Shown here piece after piece: positions 53,461 to 61,764 of a stretch of 64,000 bases of DNA (the stretch's first letter is position 1; every line of letters begins with the position of its first letter). The position numbers were made by a program, and so were the translations under genes. This stretch comes from JADHUC01 sp964617665 (GTDB taxonomy: Bacteria > Planctomycetota > Planctomycetia > Pirellulales > Pirellulaceae). The DNA lies in the NCBI GenBank assembly GCA_964617665.1, contig CAZUAH010000006.1, positions 1 through 64,000 of the forward strand, read 5' to 3'. Below the pieces are notes generated by a model. It had not been told where the DNA came from. It did not search any database and worked only from the letters and a program-made list of their open reading frames with translations.

Positions 53461-55776
53461 CTAGAATTCCCGCCGTTGCACGTACAGACACCCGAACGCC
53501 AGGATGACCACAGCAAATGCCAGGCTACTCCAGACCGGAGCCCAGGGCCGTAGCCTTTGTCGGGTGAGAGTCAGGTCTTTCGGCTTTCCTTCATTCTCTG
53601 CGGCTTTCCGCGCGGTCAGCAGGTACTCGACGGTGTTGTCCAGTTCACCTGGCTTGGGGAAAATCGTATACACGGGTTTGATCAAGAATCGATAAAGCCG
53701 CTCGACCAGTCCCTGCTTGGGCGCATACCGACGCTCCACTTCGCCGGTTTCCAAGCGATACTCGGTCACTCGCGTCGAATGATCCGCCACCAGAAGTTTG
53801 TCCGCTCCGCTGAACGCCGCCGCGGAGATATCACCTTGGCCGCCGACGTCAGCGGCGACTAGCGAGTCTTTTTCTGTGTCAAGCAACGATAGTTTGCCGG
53901 TATGGAAGACAGCGGCAAACCATCGTCCACTGGGCGACGCAACGACAAAACGCGGAGGTCCGCTGCCATCTGACGAAAATCGCGATTGCTCTTCCAGCGT
54001 CTCTGCGTCCAGTGCCAAGAGAGTCCCGTCGTTCAGGCCGACTACCAACGTAGCGCCCCCGAAAGATATTGCAGCGACTCCGTGATCATCCTTGGCCAGT
54101 TTTCGCTCGCGACGCAGTTGGTACTTGCCATTGCCGTCTTTGCCCAGCACCCTGATGACGCCACGGCTGTGAACCGCCAGCATGCCTGTCTCGTCATTCA
54201 TCGCGGCAATTGCCGGGCGTGTCAGCACGATCGGCGGTTCAGGACCGACCGACCGAAACGGACTCTCGCCTGTGAAGGGAACGTCCATGCCAAACACGCT
54301 AACTGGCTCCTCAGACGCCAGCGGATCGCCTTCCAACCGAAAGATATCAAGAGCAGAGACTGCAAGGATTTTGCCGTGCGGTTCGCGCAGCAGAGAGAAG
54401 GTCCCCGGCGGTGCCACCACGCCTTCCAGACTCTCCCAGTCTTCATCACGACGGCCTACGTTCACCATCATCTTCCCCGTCGTTAGTGATCGACTTGCAG
54501 CCAACAGTCGATCATTGGCAGGATCGTAAACCGGTCCCATGGGCCGTGGCAAGGCTTCCAGTGGCAAAGCGTACAACATCGGCCCCATCTGTCGCCGATC
54601 CTTGGATACGAACGCTTCCGCCCACGTCCCCTCGGAATCATCCCATCGATTGCTGATTCCCATCTCGTTCACACTGATCAGTCCGTCAGGGATGGGAATC
54701 ACTTGGACGATTCTCTTTCGCTCTATCACGGCACTCTCGATACCGCCTTTGAACAAGCCCACGACCGTGCACAACAGTCCGAAAAGGATGGTCACGGCAA
54801 TCGACGCCATCGCGCTACGCCACAGCACACCCGAAAACACCGACACCGAATAGTAGACAGCAAACAGGAAGACGTAGACGGGAATCGCGAGCAACAGGTG
54901 GAAGTTCCATATGCCGAAACGAATCCCCAGAATCAGCCACATCCCTCCGATCAAGAACGCCGCGTTGATCAGAATGAACGCACACCCGCCGACGTACTTT
55001 GTCAGGAAAAGTAACCACCGCGAAATCGGTTTGCTGAGCAACAAATTGATGGAACCCGGTTCCAGCGTCCGCGGGACGATTGGTGCCGTAACAAGGATTG
55101 CAGCGAAGACGCCCAGGGCGCCCACGACATACTTCATGATCGTTGCGACCAACGAACTGATATCGGCGGCGAACTGGCTCGCCCGGACCGGCTTGGGTGA
55201 CCCCACGTCCCAAACAACATACGTGAGCACCACTGACGTAGGCGGGCTGGTACGAACTAAATCGGGAAACGCGGATTCGAACAGCAGCCGGTTGAGTCGC
55301 CTCTTCTCGTCATCGGACAGTTTGTCGAAATCTTTGAGTAGTTGCCGGCCCTCGGGCGAGACCATTTGCGTGTACGTCCATGCTTCGCGCTCGTAGAAGT
55401 CCGTCCGCCGCAGCGTCTTGTCAAAGGCCTTGGCGATCTCTTCCAGGTTCGCCACGAACTCGAACGCGGCGGCCGCGTCTCCTTGTTCCGGCATGGCAAA
55501 CTTTTCCAGCTTCTTCTGCGCCGCTTCATCCAGAAGCGTCCAGATGCGGCGAGACGGCGACGGCCGCGCTTTCTTGCTTTCCTTCCTGATGCGTTCGATC
55601 AACTCGGGCCACTCGCGGACGGCGTTTTCATCCAATCCAATGGTGATGGTCTCGCGATATCCAAGAGGTGCCATCAGCAATAGGACGATCGAGATCAAAA
55701 CCAGCAAGACCCACAAGACGCGCGATACCATCGCCTCACGAAACGAATCCTTCAGGATGGACCAGTACGCTCTCAT
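53461..55776 (-). CDS. ABC-2-type exporter permease with inserted soluble repeat domain
   Basis: The 771-residue permease has TM1 near 16-36 and a large extracytoplasmic helical region (about 45-195). A cluster of five or six TM helices (about 200-345) with IVPRTLEPGSINLLLSKPISRWLLFLTKYVGG is typical of ABC-2 permeases of the NosY/GldF type. It is followed by about 350 residues of WD40-like strands (DDHGVAAISFGGATLVVGLNDGTLLALDAETLEEQ, VVASPSGRWFAAVFHTGKLSLLDTEK, AAAFSGADKLLVADHSTRVTEYRLETGEV). A last TM helix (about 745-765) ends in YVQRREF. The start ATG 55776 overlaps the ATPase stop by 4 bp (ATGA), proving a coupled operon. Transported substrate unknown. Confidence 0.82.
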   Translation of the reverse strand: MRAYWSILKDSFREAMVSRVLWVLLVLISIVLLLMAPLGYRETITIGLDENAVREWPELIERIRKESKKARPSPSRRIWTLLDEAAQKKLEKFAMPEQGDAAAAFEFVANLEEIAKAFDKTLRRTDFYEREAWTYTQMVSPEGRQLLKDFDKLSDDEKRRLNRLLFESAFPDLVRTSPPTSVVLTYVVWDVGSPKPVRASQFAADISSLVATIMKYVVGALGVFAAILVTAPIVPRTLEPGSINLLLSKPISRWLLFLTKYVGGCAFILINAAFLIGGMWLILGIRFGIWNFHLLLAIPVYVFLFAVYYSVSVFSGVLWRSAMASIAVTILFGLLCTVVGLFKGGIESAVIERKRIVQVIPIPDGLISVNEMGISNRWDDSEGTWAEAFVSKDRRQMGPMLYALPLEALPRPMGPVYDPANDRLLAASRSLTTGKMMVNVGRRDEDWESLEGVVAPPGTFSLLREPHGKILAVSALDIFRLEGDPLASEEPVSVFGMDVPFTGESPFRSVGPEPPIVLTRPAIAAMNDETGMLAVHSRGVIRVLGKDGNGKYQLRRERKLAKDDHGVAAISFGGATLVVGLNDGTLLALDAETLEEQSRFSSDGSGPPRFVVASPSGRWFAAVFHTGKLSLLDTEKDSLVAADVGGQGDISAAAFSGADKLLVADHSTRVTEYRLETGEVERRYAPKQGLVERLYRFLIKPVYTIFPKPGELDNTVEYLLTARKAAENEGKPKDLTLTRQRLRPWAPVWSSLAFAVVILAFGCLYVQRREF

Positions 55777-56738
55777 GATGGCTCCACCGGTTCCGCGAGG
55801 ATGTCCAGGAACGCCTCTTCCAGCGTGATACGCCGACGCGATATGCCGATGATGCTGACCTGCTTGTTTCGCAGATCGTCGATGCAATGATCTGCGGCTG
55901 CTTGATCCGCCAAACGGACGACACAGCGGAAGTGATCCTCGCCCAGTGCTTCCCCTCGACTGATCGGGCGGTCGCCAAGCGCTTGCAGGATTGCGTTCTT
56001 GGGGCCGGACAACTCGAGCTCCAGATCCAAGCCTTCCAGCTGATCGGACGCGATTTCTGCCACCGATCCGATGCGCTTCAGCATGCCTTTGTCCAGGATA
56101 GCCACACGGTCGCAGACCATTTCGACTTCCTGCAGCAGATGGCTATTCAGAAAAACGGTTTTCCCGGCATCCCTGAGTTCGTGCAGCAAATTGCGCACAT
56201 GAGACCGCCCCACGGGATCGAGGCCGTCGGTCGGCTCGTCCAGGAACAGTAGATCCGGATCGTGCACCAGCGCTTGCGCCAGCCCCAAACGCTGCACCAT
56301 GCCTTTCGAGTATTTTCTGACCGGATCGCGGGCTCGATCCGACAATCCGACCAGTTCCAGCAACTCGCCTTGCTTCATCTTGATTTGTTCGCGCGACAGC
56401 CCGCTCAAGCCGCCGTAGTAGTCCAACGCGGTCAACGCAGTCAGATGTCGAGGAATGCGAAGGTTTTCGGGCAGATAGCCCACGCGTTGGCGGCTCCGTC
56501 GGTAGCCAGCTTGCTGGCCCAATAGAGACGCCGTGCCGCCATTCTTGCGCACGATTCCCAACAAGACGTTGATGAAGGTTGTCTTGCCCGCACCGTTAGG
56601 CCCCAACAGGCCAAATACCTCACCCGCCTCGACGCGAAACGTCACGCCTTTGAGCGCTTCCAGCGACTTGCGGAAGATCAGCCCGCTGCGATAGCTCTTC
56701 CGCAGGTCACGCACCTCGATGACAGGGTCTGCAGGCAT
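55773..56738 (-). CDS. ABC transporter ATP-binding protein
   Basis: The 321-residue ATPase has Walker A GPNGAGKTTF, Q-loop region YLPENLRIPRHLTA, signature YSKGMVQRLGLAQAL, Walker B LLFLDEPTDGLDP and the switch histidine in VFLNSHLL. A C-terminal extension of about 100 residues (LDLELSGPKNAILQALGDRP...ITLEEAFLDIL) is typical for partners of ABC-2 permeases. It is the first gene of the exporter operon, overlapping the permease start by 4 bp. Confidence 0.92.
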   Translation of the reverse strand: MPADPVIEVRDLRKSYRSGLIFRKSLEALKGVTFRVEAGEVFGLLGPNGAGKTTFINVLLGIVRKNGGTASLLGQQAGYRRSRQRVGYLPENLRIPRHLTALTALDYYGGLSGLSREQIKMKQGELLELVGLSDRARDPVRKYSKGMVQRLGLAQALVHDPDLLFLDEPTDGLDPVGRSHVRNLLHELRDAGKTVFLNSHLLQEVEMVCDRVAILDKGMLKRIGSVAEIASDQLEGLDLELELSGPKNAILQALGDRPISRGEALGEDHFRCVVRLADQAAADHCIDDLRNKQVSIIGISRRRITLEEAFLDILAEPVEPS

Positions 56739-57026
56739 CGTCGTTCCGTTGGGCTGCGCTGTGGCCGTGCTTCGTCCAATTGACGAGTTACGATCCTAGG
56801 GGGCCGCCGCAACCCCGTCAAGTTGACGGTGATTCACTATCCGAGCTTCCGCCGAACCACAATAAATGACTTTTCGCCGCAGTCGTACGAATCTTGCGTT
56901 TGAATCTGTAACGTTCAGCTTCTCACACGTCGTTGTCTCGCAAATTCGGCCGAAGTACATGAGCGCCGTCGGCTTTGGGAGAAAATTCATGACTGCAAAA
57001 TGCAGATGTCCGCAGTATTACCGCAT

Positions 57027-57195
57027 GATGTCGTTTGTATTGCTTGCGTGCACGGTCGCGCTGAATGGGTGTTCACGACGGACCGACGAGCCCGGCGCGT
57101 ACGAGATTGTCACCGTGGTCAAAGTCGTCGGAATTCCGTTGTTCAACAGATTGGACGAAGGCGTATCCCGACGTGAAGCATCAAACCTCCGATAG
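57027..57195 (+). pseudogene. 5' fragment of a sugar-binding lipoprotein
   Basis: About 55 residues: lipoprotein signal MMSFVLLACTVALNGCS, then YEIVTVVKVVGIPLFNRLDEGV, the usual first strand and helix of periplasmic sugar-binding proteins (rhamnose/ribose type). After RREASNLR comes a stop; the rest of the roughly 330-residue family is missing. ATG at 56989 is an alternative start. It abuts a fragment of an unrelated gene on the other strand, so this is best read as a truncated remnant. Confidence 0.6.
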
Positions 57196-57211
57196 GGCGG
57201 GTGAATCCACG

Positions 57212-57553
57212 TTACACCTTGTCGGGAATCACCCAGGGGTCGCGGCCGGATCGTTTGAACAGCTTCATCGCGTCTGCGTCATCGATGATTCCCTCGGTCT
57301 CCTGATCGATTCTTAGTTCACGGCCCAGCCGGTAGCTGATCGTGCCGTAATGCGATAGCATCGCGTTGCGGTGCCCTTCCTGGATGTCCGCGTTCGCGCG
57401 GCGTCGCGTGCGGATGGCCTGCACAAAGTCCTCTTTGTGCTCTGGATCGGGATGACGGCCAAACATTTGATCTTGAACCACCGGCTTGCGATCTTGGGGG
57501 CGGGCGAATACGAAGTTCGCTTCGCCGCCGGTAAACTCCCATGATTCTACCCG
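57212..57553 (-). pseudogene. 3' fragment of a Gfo/Idh/MocA-type oxidoreductase
   Basis: The frame is open from a TGA at about 57554 to the stop at 57212 and encodes only a C-terminus: EFTGGEANFVFARP, HKEDFVQAIRTRRRANADIQEGHRNAMLSHYGTISYRLGREL, IIDDADAMKLFKRSGRDPWVIPD. This is the typical ending of planctomycete Gfo/Idh/MocA oxidoreductases. The NAD-binding domain and catalytic region are missing. The first 20 or so residues may be read from ATG 57481, but the protein would not be functional. Confidence 0.75.
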
Positions 57554-57625
57554 TCAATCATCTTGCCGGAAAAGGATAAGGCAAGATCATGTTGGGGTAA
57601 AAATCATAAGACGGATGCCGCGCTG

Positions 57626-59245
57626 CTACCGGCTCGTCAACCGGGCCTCCAGTTCAGCTCGCCCCTTTTCGATCGCTGCGGTCGTTGCGCGGATGTATTG
57701 GTCATCTGCCTGCTCGCGCGTGAAACGCTCGAAGTGGTCCAGCATCAATAGGCCTTCGCGAATGGATTCTTCCACCGCCGCGTCCTGACCGCCGACAGAC
57801 AGGTAGATCGGGCTCGTGTGGGCAAAGCGCAATCGAGACGGTCGCTGGCGGAAGCGATGCTCGTCGTCCCCCGATCGGTACACGGACAACTCTTGGTCGC
57901 TGAGCAGGTCGTCGCGCGCCGTGCATCGGGCTGCCAGCCAAGAGCCCTTCCGGACGTCGATTTCGGTGGTGCCGGAGAACTCGCTTTTTCCTGCGACCTC
58001 AAACGCGTGTACCACTTCGCCGTTCAGCATTACTTCAGCCGTCGTCAAGGGCTGGTCAGACAGAATTGTCAGTTCCACTGACACGGGATCGTCGTCTGCC
58101 TTGAGTTCGATTGTATCGCCGGGCTTCTGACCGGTTTCCGTCTTCAGGAAGATCATCGGACCGTTGGTCACGAAGTTCTTGCCGGCCGCCCACGCCTTGT
58201 TGAACTCCTGCAACGAGGCGTCAGCCGGCACGCGCACATAAGCTCGGTTGTACCCCACGGGGTTTGGCTTGACGCCGATAGCGGTTCCCGCTCCGGCTGC
58301 GAGCTTCAATCCGCAGTTCAGGAGCCGGTAATACGTGTCGGTGTTCATCCGCATCATGCCTTGGTCGGTGCCTTCGTAGACCGGAAAGTCGGGCACCTGG
58401 AGCAGATTCGAGTAGTGGGTGCGCGGCTGGAAGCGGTGCAGATGAAAATTGTTGTTGCAGATATTGACCACGTGCACGTAGCCCAGCAGGGCATCCAGCA
58501 AGACCTCTCGCGACCAGCCGGCCTGGTAGCTGACCAACCCACCCGCCTCGCAAGCGTGACGAACGTAGTCAAGGTTGGGCCGGGCACGATTGGTCTCGAT
58601 CGGCATTGGTGCGGGCAAGTTCTGGATGTAGGCGGCCCCCCAGCCGTATTCCAGCTCCGCGTCGAAAACGCTTGACGGCACGCTTTGCCCAGCGAACTTC
58701 AATGGGCTGACCCGCTGGCTTCCTGTCGGAATCGGCCGACGCGCATCCGGTCCGTTCCACCAAGTGAGCGAAGTGCCGAAATCGAGTCCTTCGGCCACGA
58801 GCATCGGCCCGAGTTCCGCCGGAGCGACGTGAACGTGGTTCTCGCCACACAGGTATCCGCGTGATCGCATATCGACCCAGCGTCGTAGCGTTACGGTCTT
58901 CGTCGTTTCTGGGGCGTTGACTTCGATTTCTTGTTTGAAGCGAACATATTCCAGTCCCCGTTCCACTCGCAGAAGAATGGCCCCTTCCCGCACTTCCACA
59001 ACCGCATTGCCCGCGCATGCGAACCATTTGTCCGGTGGAGTTGGTACCATGACCGCACCATCGGGCACAATGCAATCGCCGCCGACAGGGCGAACGAGTA
59101 CGCGGCAGGGAAGTGGACGACTTTGCTCGTCAACGACTGTGATTCGCAACTCGGAAGCGGGGCCAACCGAGGCTGAAACTAACAGAATTAGCGAGACTGC
59201 GACTGACCTCCGCGCCGAGAAGGAATGAACTGAATGGACTTGCAT
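57626..59245 (-). CDS. Secreted CehA/McbA-like metallohydrolase
   Basis: The 539-residue protein has a signal peptide (about 1-32; ATG 59245 with AGAGGA 7 nt upstream). A beta domain (about 33-130) is followed by a PHP-like part starting at RGYLCGENHVHVAPAEL (about 145), whose NxHxH is the metal motif of CehA-like enzymes. Later parts include HACEAGGLVSYQAGWS and an end domain with GENFVTNGP-like KNFVTNGPMIFLKTETGQKPGD. Family members are phosphoesterase-like or carbohydrate-related hydrolases. An in-frame extension upstream to 59416 is not convincing. Substrate unknown. Confidence 0.7.
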   Translation of the reverse strand: MQVHSVHSFSARRSVAVSLILLVSASVGPASELRITVVDEQSRPLPCRVLVRPVGGDCIVPDGAVMVPTPPDKWFACAGNAVVEVREGAILLRVERGLEYVRFKQEIEVNAPETTKTVTLRRWVDMRSRGYLCGENHVHVAPAELGPMLVAEGLDFGTSLTWWNGPDARRPIPTGSQRVSPLKFAGQSVPSSVFDAELEYGWGAAYIQNLPAPMPIETNRARPNLDYVRHACEAGGLVSYQAGWSREVLLDALLGYVHVVNICNNNFHLHRFQPRTHYSNLLQVPDFPVYEGTDQGMMRMNTDTYYRLLNCGLKLAAGAGTAIGVKPNPVGYNRAYVRVPADASLQEFNKAWAAGKNFVTNGPMIFLKTETGQKPGDTIELKADDDPVSVELTILSDQPLTTAEVMLNGEVVHAFEVAGKSEFSGTTEIDVRKGSWLAARCTARDDLLSDQELSVYRSGDDEHRFRQRPSRLRFAHTSPIYLSVGGQDAAVEESIREGLLMLDHFERFTREQADDQYIRATTAAIEKGRAELEARLTSR

Positions 59246-59473
59246 CTTGAAATCCTCTCGTCTTCGACTGGAGAATGAAACTGATCGCCAAGGGCGCCAA
59301 TTATGTGCCATACCCCAGGTTGTACAAGAACGAGAAGCAAGCTCTGGCACCTTTAGCCCGATCGCCATATGTGGTATTCTCCACTTCGTACGTCTGGAGA
59401 TCAAATTGGACATCAACAGGCTTTGGCCTGATGCCAGATCAATCGGTAACGCTTAGTACATGGGAGAAAGTAG

Positions 59474-60487
59474 ATGAGTATCAAAGTAGGGATCAACGGA
59501 TTCGGTAGAATTGGCCGCCTTGTGTTTCGGGCATCATTCGGACGCGACGACATTGACGTAGTGGGAATCAACGATCCGTTTCTGGATCCCGCCTACATGG
59601 CGTACCTGCTGAAGTACGACACCATTCACGGCCGATTCGGTGGCGACGTGGAAGTCGAAGACGGTTCAATTGTGGTGAACGGGAAGAAAGTAGCCGTTTC
59701 GAGCGAAAGGTCGCCCGCTGACATTAAGTGGCCTGCATGTGAAGCAGAATATGTGGTTGAGTCTTCTGGAGCGTTCTTGACCAAGGAGAAGGCGCAGGGG
59801 CACCTGGACGCAGGGGCAAAACGAGTCGTCATGTCAGCTCCGTCGAAAGACGACACTCCCATGTTCGTGATGGGAGTGAACAACGAGAACTACAGCGCCG
59901 ACATGTTGATGGCCTCCAACGCGTCGTGCACCACGAATTGCCTGGCTCCGCTGGCCAAGGTGGTCAACGACAACTTCGGTATCGTGGAAGGTTTGATGAC
60001 AACCGTCCACGCCATGACCGCAACTCAAAAGGTCGCCGACGGACCCTCTGGCAAGAATTGGCGAGACGGCCGCGCGGCGTCGGCCAACATCATTCCCGCG
60101 AGCACGGGAGCGGCGAAGGCCGTTGGCAAAGTGATCCCCGAATTGAATGGGAAGCTCACGGGCATGGCATTTCGCGTCCCAACCGGTGACGTGTCGGTTG
60201 TCGACTTGACGTGCCGGCTGGAAAAGGCGGCCACCTACGACGCCATCAAGGCGGCAATGAAAGCAGCATCCGAAGGCCCGATGAAGGGCGTTTTGGCATA
60301 CACTGAGGACGATGTCGTGTCGTCAGACTTCATCGGCGAGCCGTGCACCAGCATCTTCGACGCAAACGCGGGCATCTCGCTGAACGACAACTTTGTCAAG
60401 CTGATCTCGTGGTATGACAACGAGTGGGGATACTCCAGCAAGGTTCTGGATCTGATCGCCCACATGAATGCCACAATCAAGGCATAG
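59474..60487 (+). CDS. gap: Glyceraldehyde-3-phosphate dehydrogenase
   Basis: The 337-residue glycolytic enzyme has the NAD-binding start KVGINGFGRIGRLVFRA, the active-site cysteine in SNASCTTNCLAPLAKV (about 153), the histidine in TTVHAMTATQ (about 178), and C-terminal SWYDNEWGYSSKVLDL. It is the standard GapA type, with the glycolysis-type R/D NAD pocket (GINDPF). GGGAG lies upstream of ATG 59474. It is a stand-alone gene, divergent from the CehA-like gene. Confidence 0.97.
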   Translation: MSIKVGINGFGRIGRLVFRASFGRDDIDVVGINDPFLDPAYMAYLLKYDTIHGRFGGDVEVEDGSIVVNGKKVAVSSERSPADIKWPACEAEYVVESSGAFLTKEKAQGHLDAGAKRVVMSAPSKDDTPMFVMGVNNENYSADMLMASNASCTTNCLAPLAKVVNDNFGIVEGLMTTVHAMTATQKVADGPSGKNWRDGRAASANIIPASTGAAKAVGKVIPELNGKLTGMAFRVPTGDVSVVDLTCRLEKAATYDAIKAAMKAASEGPMKGVLAYTEDDVVSSDFIGEPCTSIFDANAGISLNDNFVKLISWYDNEWGYSSKVLDLIAHMNATIKA

Positions 60488-60504
60488 GCCAACGCATCTG
60501 TCTT

Positions 60505-60542
60505 CCGTTCGTAGTACTGGCTGCAGGCTGGGCTACGAACGG
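60505..60542. repeat. REP-like palindrome after gap
   Basis: Perfect 10-bp arms CCGTTCGTAG (60505-60514) and CTACGAACGG (60533-60542) flank an 18-nt loop (TACTGGCTGCAGGCTGGG). It lies between convergent genes and may terminate both. The CTGGG/GGGCTAC part recalls planctomycete dispersed elements. Confidence 0.6.
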
Positions 60543-60578
60543 GACTTGGCCAACCGCGCTGAGCTATCTGTCAGCTTA

Positions 60579-61748
60579 TCATTTGCTGCGCCTAAAAAGT
60601 GTGTCGACTCGTCGACGCTCGCTTCCCAGTGTGCACGTCAGGAATGCGTAGATCGTCCACTCGGCCGGCTTGAGTGAAAGGTACGCCAAGTCGGCAAACC
60701 ATGGATTGATCAAGCGTCCCGCCAACGCTGGTCCGAGCGCATCGTAGACACAACGTAACAGGCGATGGACTGTGGGCGCCAACGCGAGCAGGACCAACTC
60801 GCCGGCTTTCAGTATCCTCAGTTGACGGTTCACCCGGACCACAGTGCCATCGGTCCCAATGATCTCCTGCGCACCGACCAAGGCCCGATGACCGTGCGCG
60901 GCGGCCGACGCAACGTAACAGCCACCGGACTGTTCGACAGGTAGCTTTGCATACTCCTCTAACGATCGCTCGATCGCCCAACGACAAGCGCCCAGGAAGG
61001 CCCCCAGCCAAGAGAACGCGGCCAGCAGTTGTATCATCCGAAACCGTGGAGGCCGCGGATATCGCCAGAGCAGGCGCAGAGTCATTCCCACGTACACACC
61101 GAAGGCCCAAGACGGGCCAAGCAGCAACGACAAGAACCAAAGCACCGCGAGCGGCCAAAGTGGCCATAAACACGCCGTGATCATGTCGTCGGCTTGAGGG
61201 CTGGCTATGAAGATGCCCAACACGTAAAGAGCTAGGCCAACCACGACGACCACCTCCCAACGAATGCCGATTCTTCGACGCACCCAGAGCAGAAGCCGAA
61301 TTACCCACCAAGCCGCAAAGGGCACCACGATTGCGGCGAATCCCATCAACAGTAAGCCCAGCCAATTGGGACTCAATATCCTCTGGATATTCGCCACCAC
61401 GATTCCCAACAAGGCCCAGTACCACATCGCCACAGGTATCCCTGTGAAGATACCGAACCGCACAATCCATTTCTCGGCAAACCGAGCCTCGCGAAACAGC
61501 AGCAGCGTCAAGCTGACCATCGGATACAGCATCAGCGGATAGAACACGAACCCGGCCCTGCCCGACAGTGCGAAGGACAATTTGTCGTCCATAGCCCCGG
61601 ACTGCCAATTGGCTGCATCCGGCGGGCTGCTCACGGTCATAGCGTGGCACATGACAGGCACGACAACGCCGGCATAGAGGAAGGCCAGCCGTACCGGCCA
61701 ATAGAGATTACTCTGTTGCAGTTGACGCAGACCAAACCGATTCTTCAT
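60579..61748 (-). CDS. Polytopic membrane protein, DUF6688-like
   Basis: The 389-residue protein has about seven TM helices in its first 260 residues (VRLAFLYAGVVVPVMC, FVFYPLMLYPMVSLTLLLF, GIFTGIPVAMWYWALLGIVV, LGLLLMGFAAIVVPFAAWWVI, VVVVGLALYVLGIFIA, LWPLAVLWFLSLLL, LLAAFSWLGAF). A conserved cytoplasmic C-terminal part (about 275-389) has GGCYVASAAAHGHRALVG, QLRILKAGELVLLALAPTVHRLLRCVYDALGP and KPAEWTIYAFL, which I recognise as DUF6688. ATG 61748 or GTG 61757 may be the start. It follows the HzsA-like gene by under 20 nt and is likely co-transcribed. Function unknown. Confidence 0.7.
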   Translation of the reverse strand: MKNRFGLRQLQQSNLYWPVRLAFLYAGVVVPVMCHAMTVSSPPDAANWQSGAMDDKLSFALSGRAGFVFYPLMLYPMVSLTLLLFREARFAEKWIVRFGIFTGIPVAMWYWALLGIVVANIQRILSPNWLGLLLMGFAAIVVPFAAWWVIRLLLWVRRRIGIRWEVVVVVGLALYVLGIFIASPQADDMITACLWPLWPLAVLWFLSLLLGPSWAFGVYVGMTLRLLWRYPRPPRFRMIQLLAAFSWLGAFLGACRWAIERSLEEYAKLPVEQSGGCYVASAAAHGHRALVGAQEIIGTDGTVVRVNRQLRILKAGELVLLALAPTVHRLLRCVYDALGPALAGRLINPWFADLAYLSLKPAEWTIYAFLTCTLGSERRRVDTLFRRSK

Positions 61749-61764
61749 TAGTCTCACTCGCCAA

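Noticed and set aside
60592..61701. 369-residue second frame inside the DUF6688-like gene
   Set aside because: Out of frame with the TM helices; lacks a domain; shadow of codon bias.
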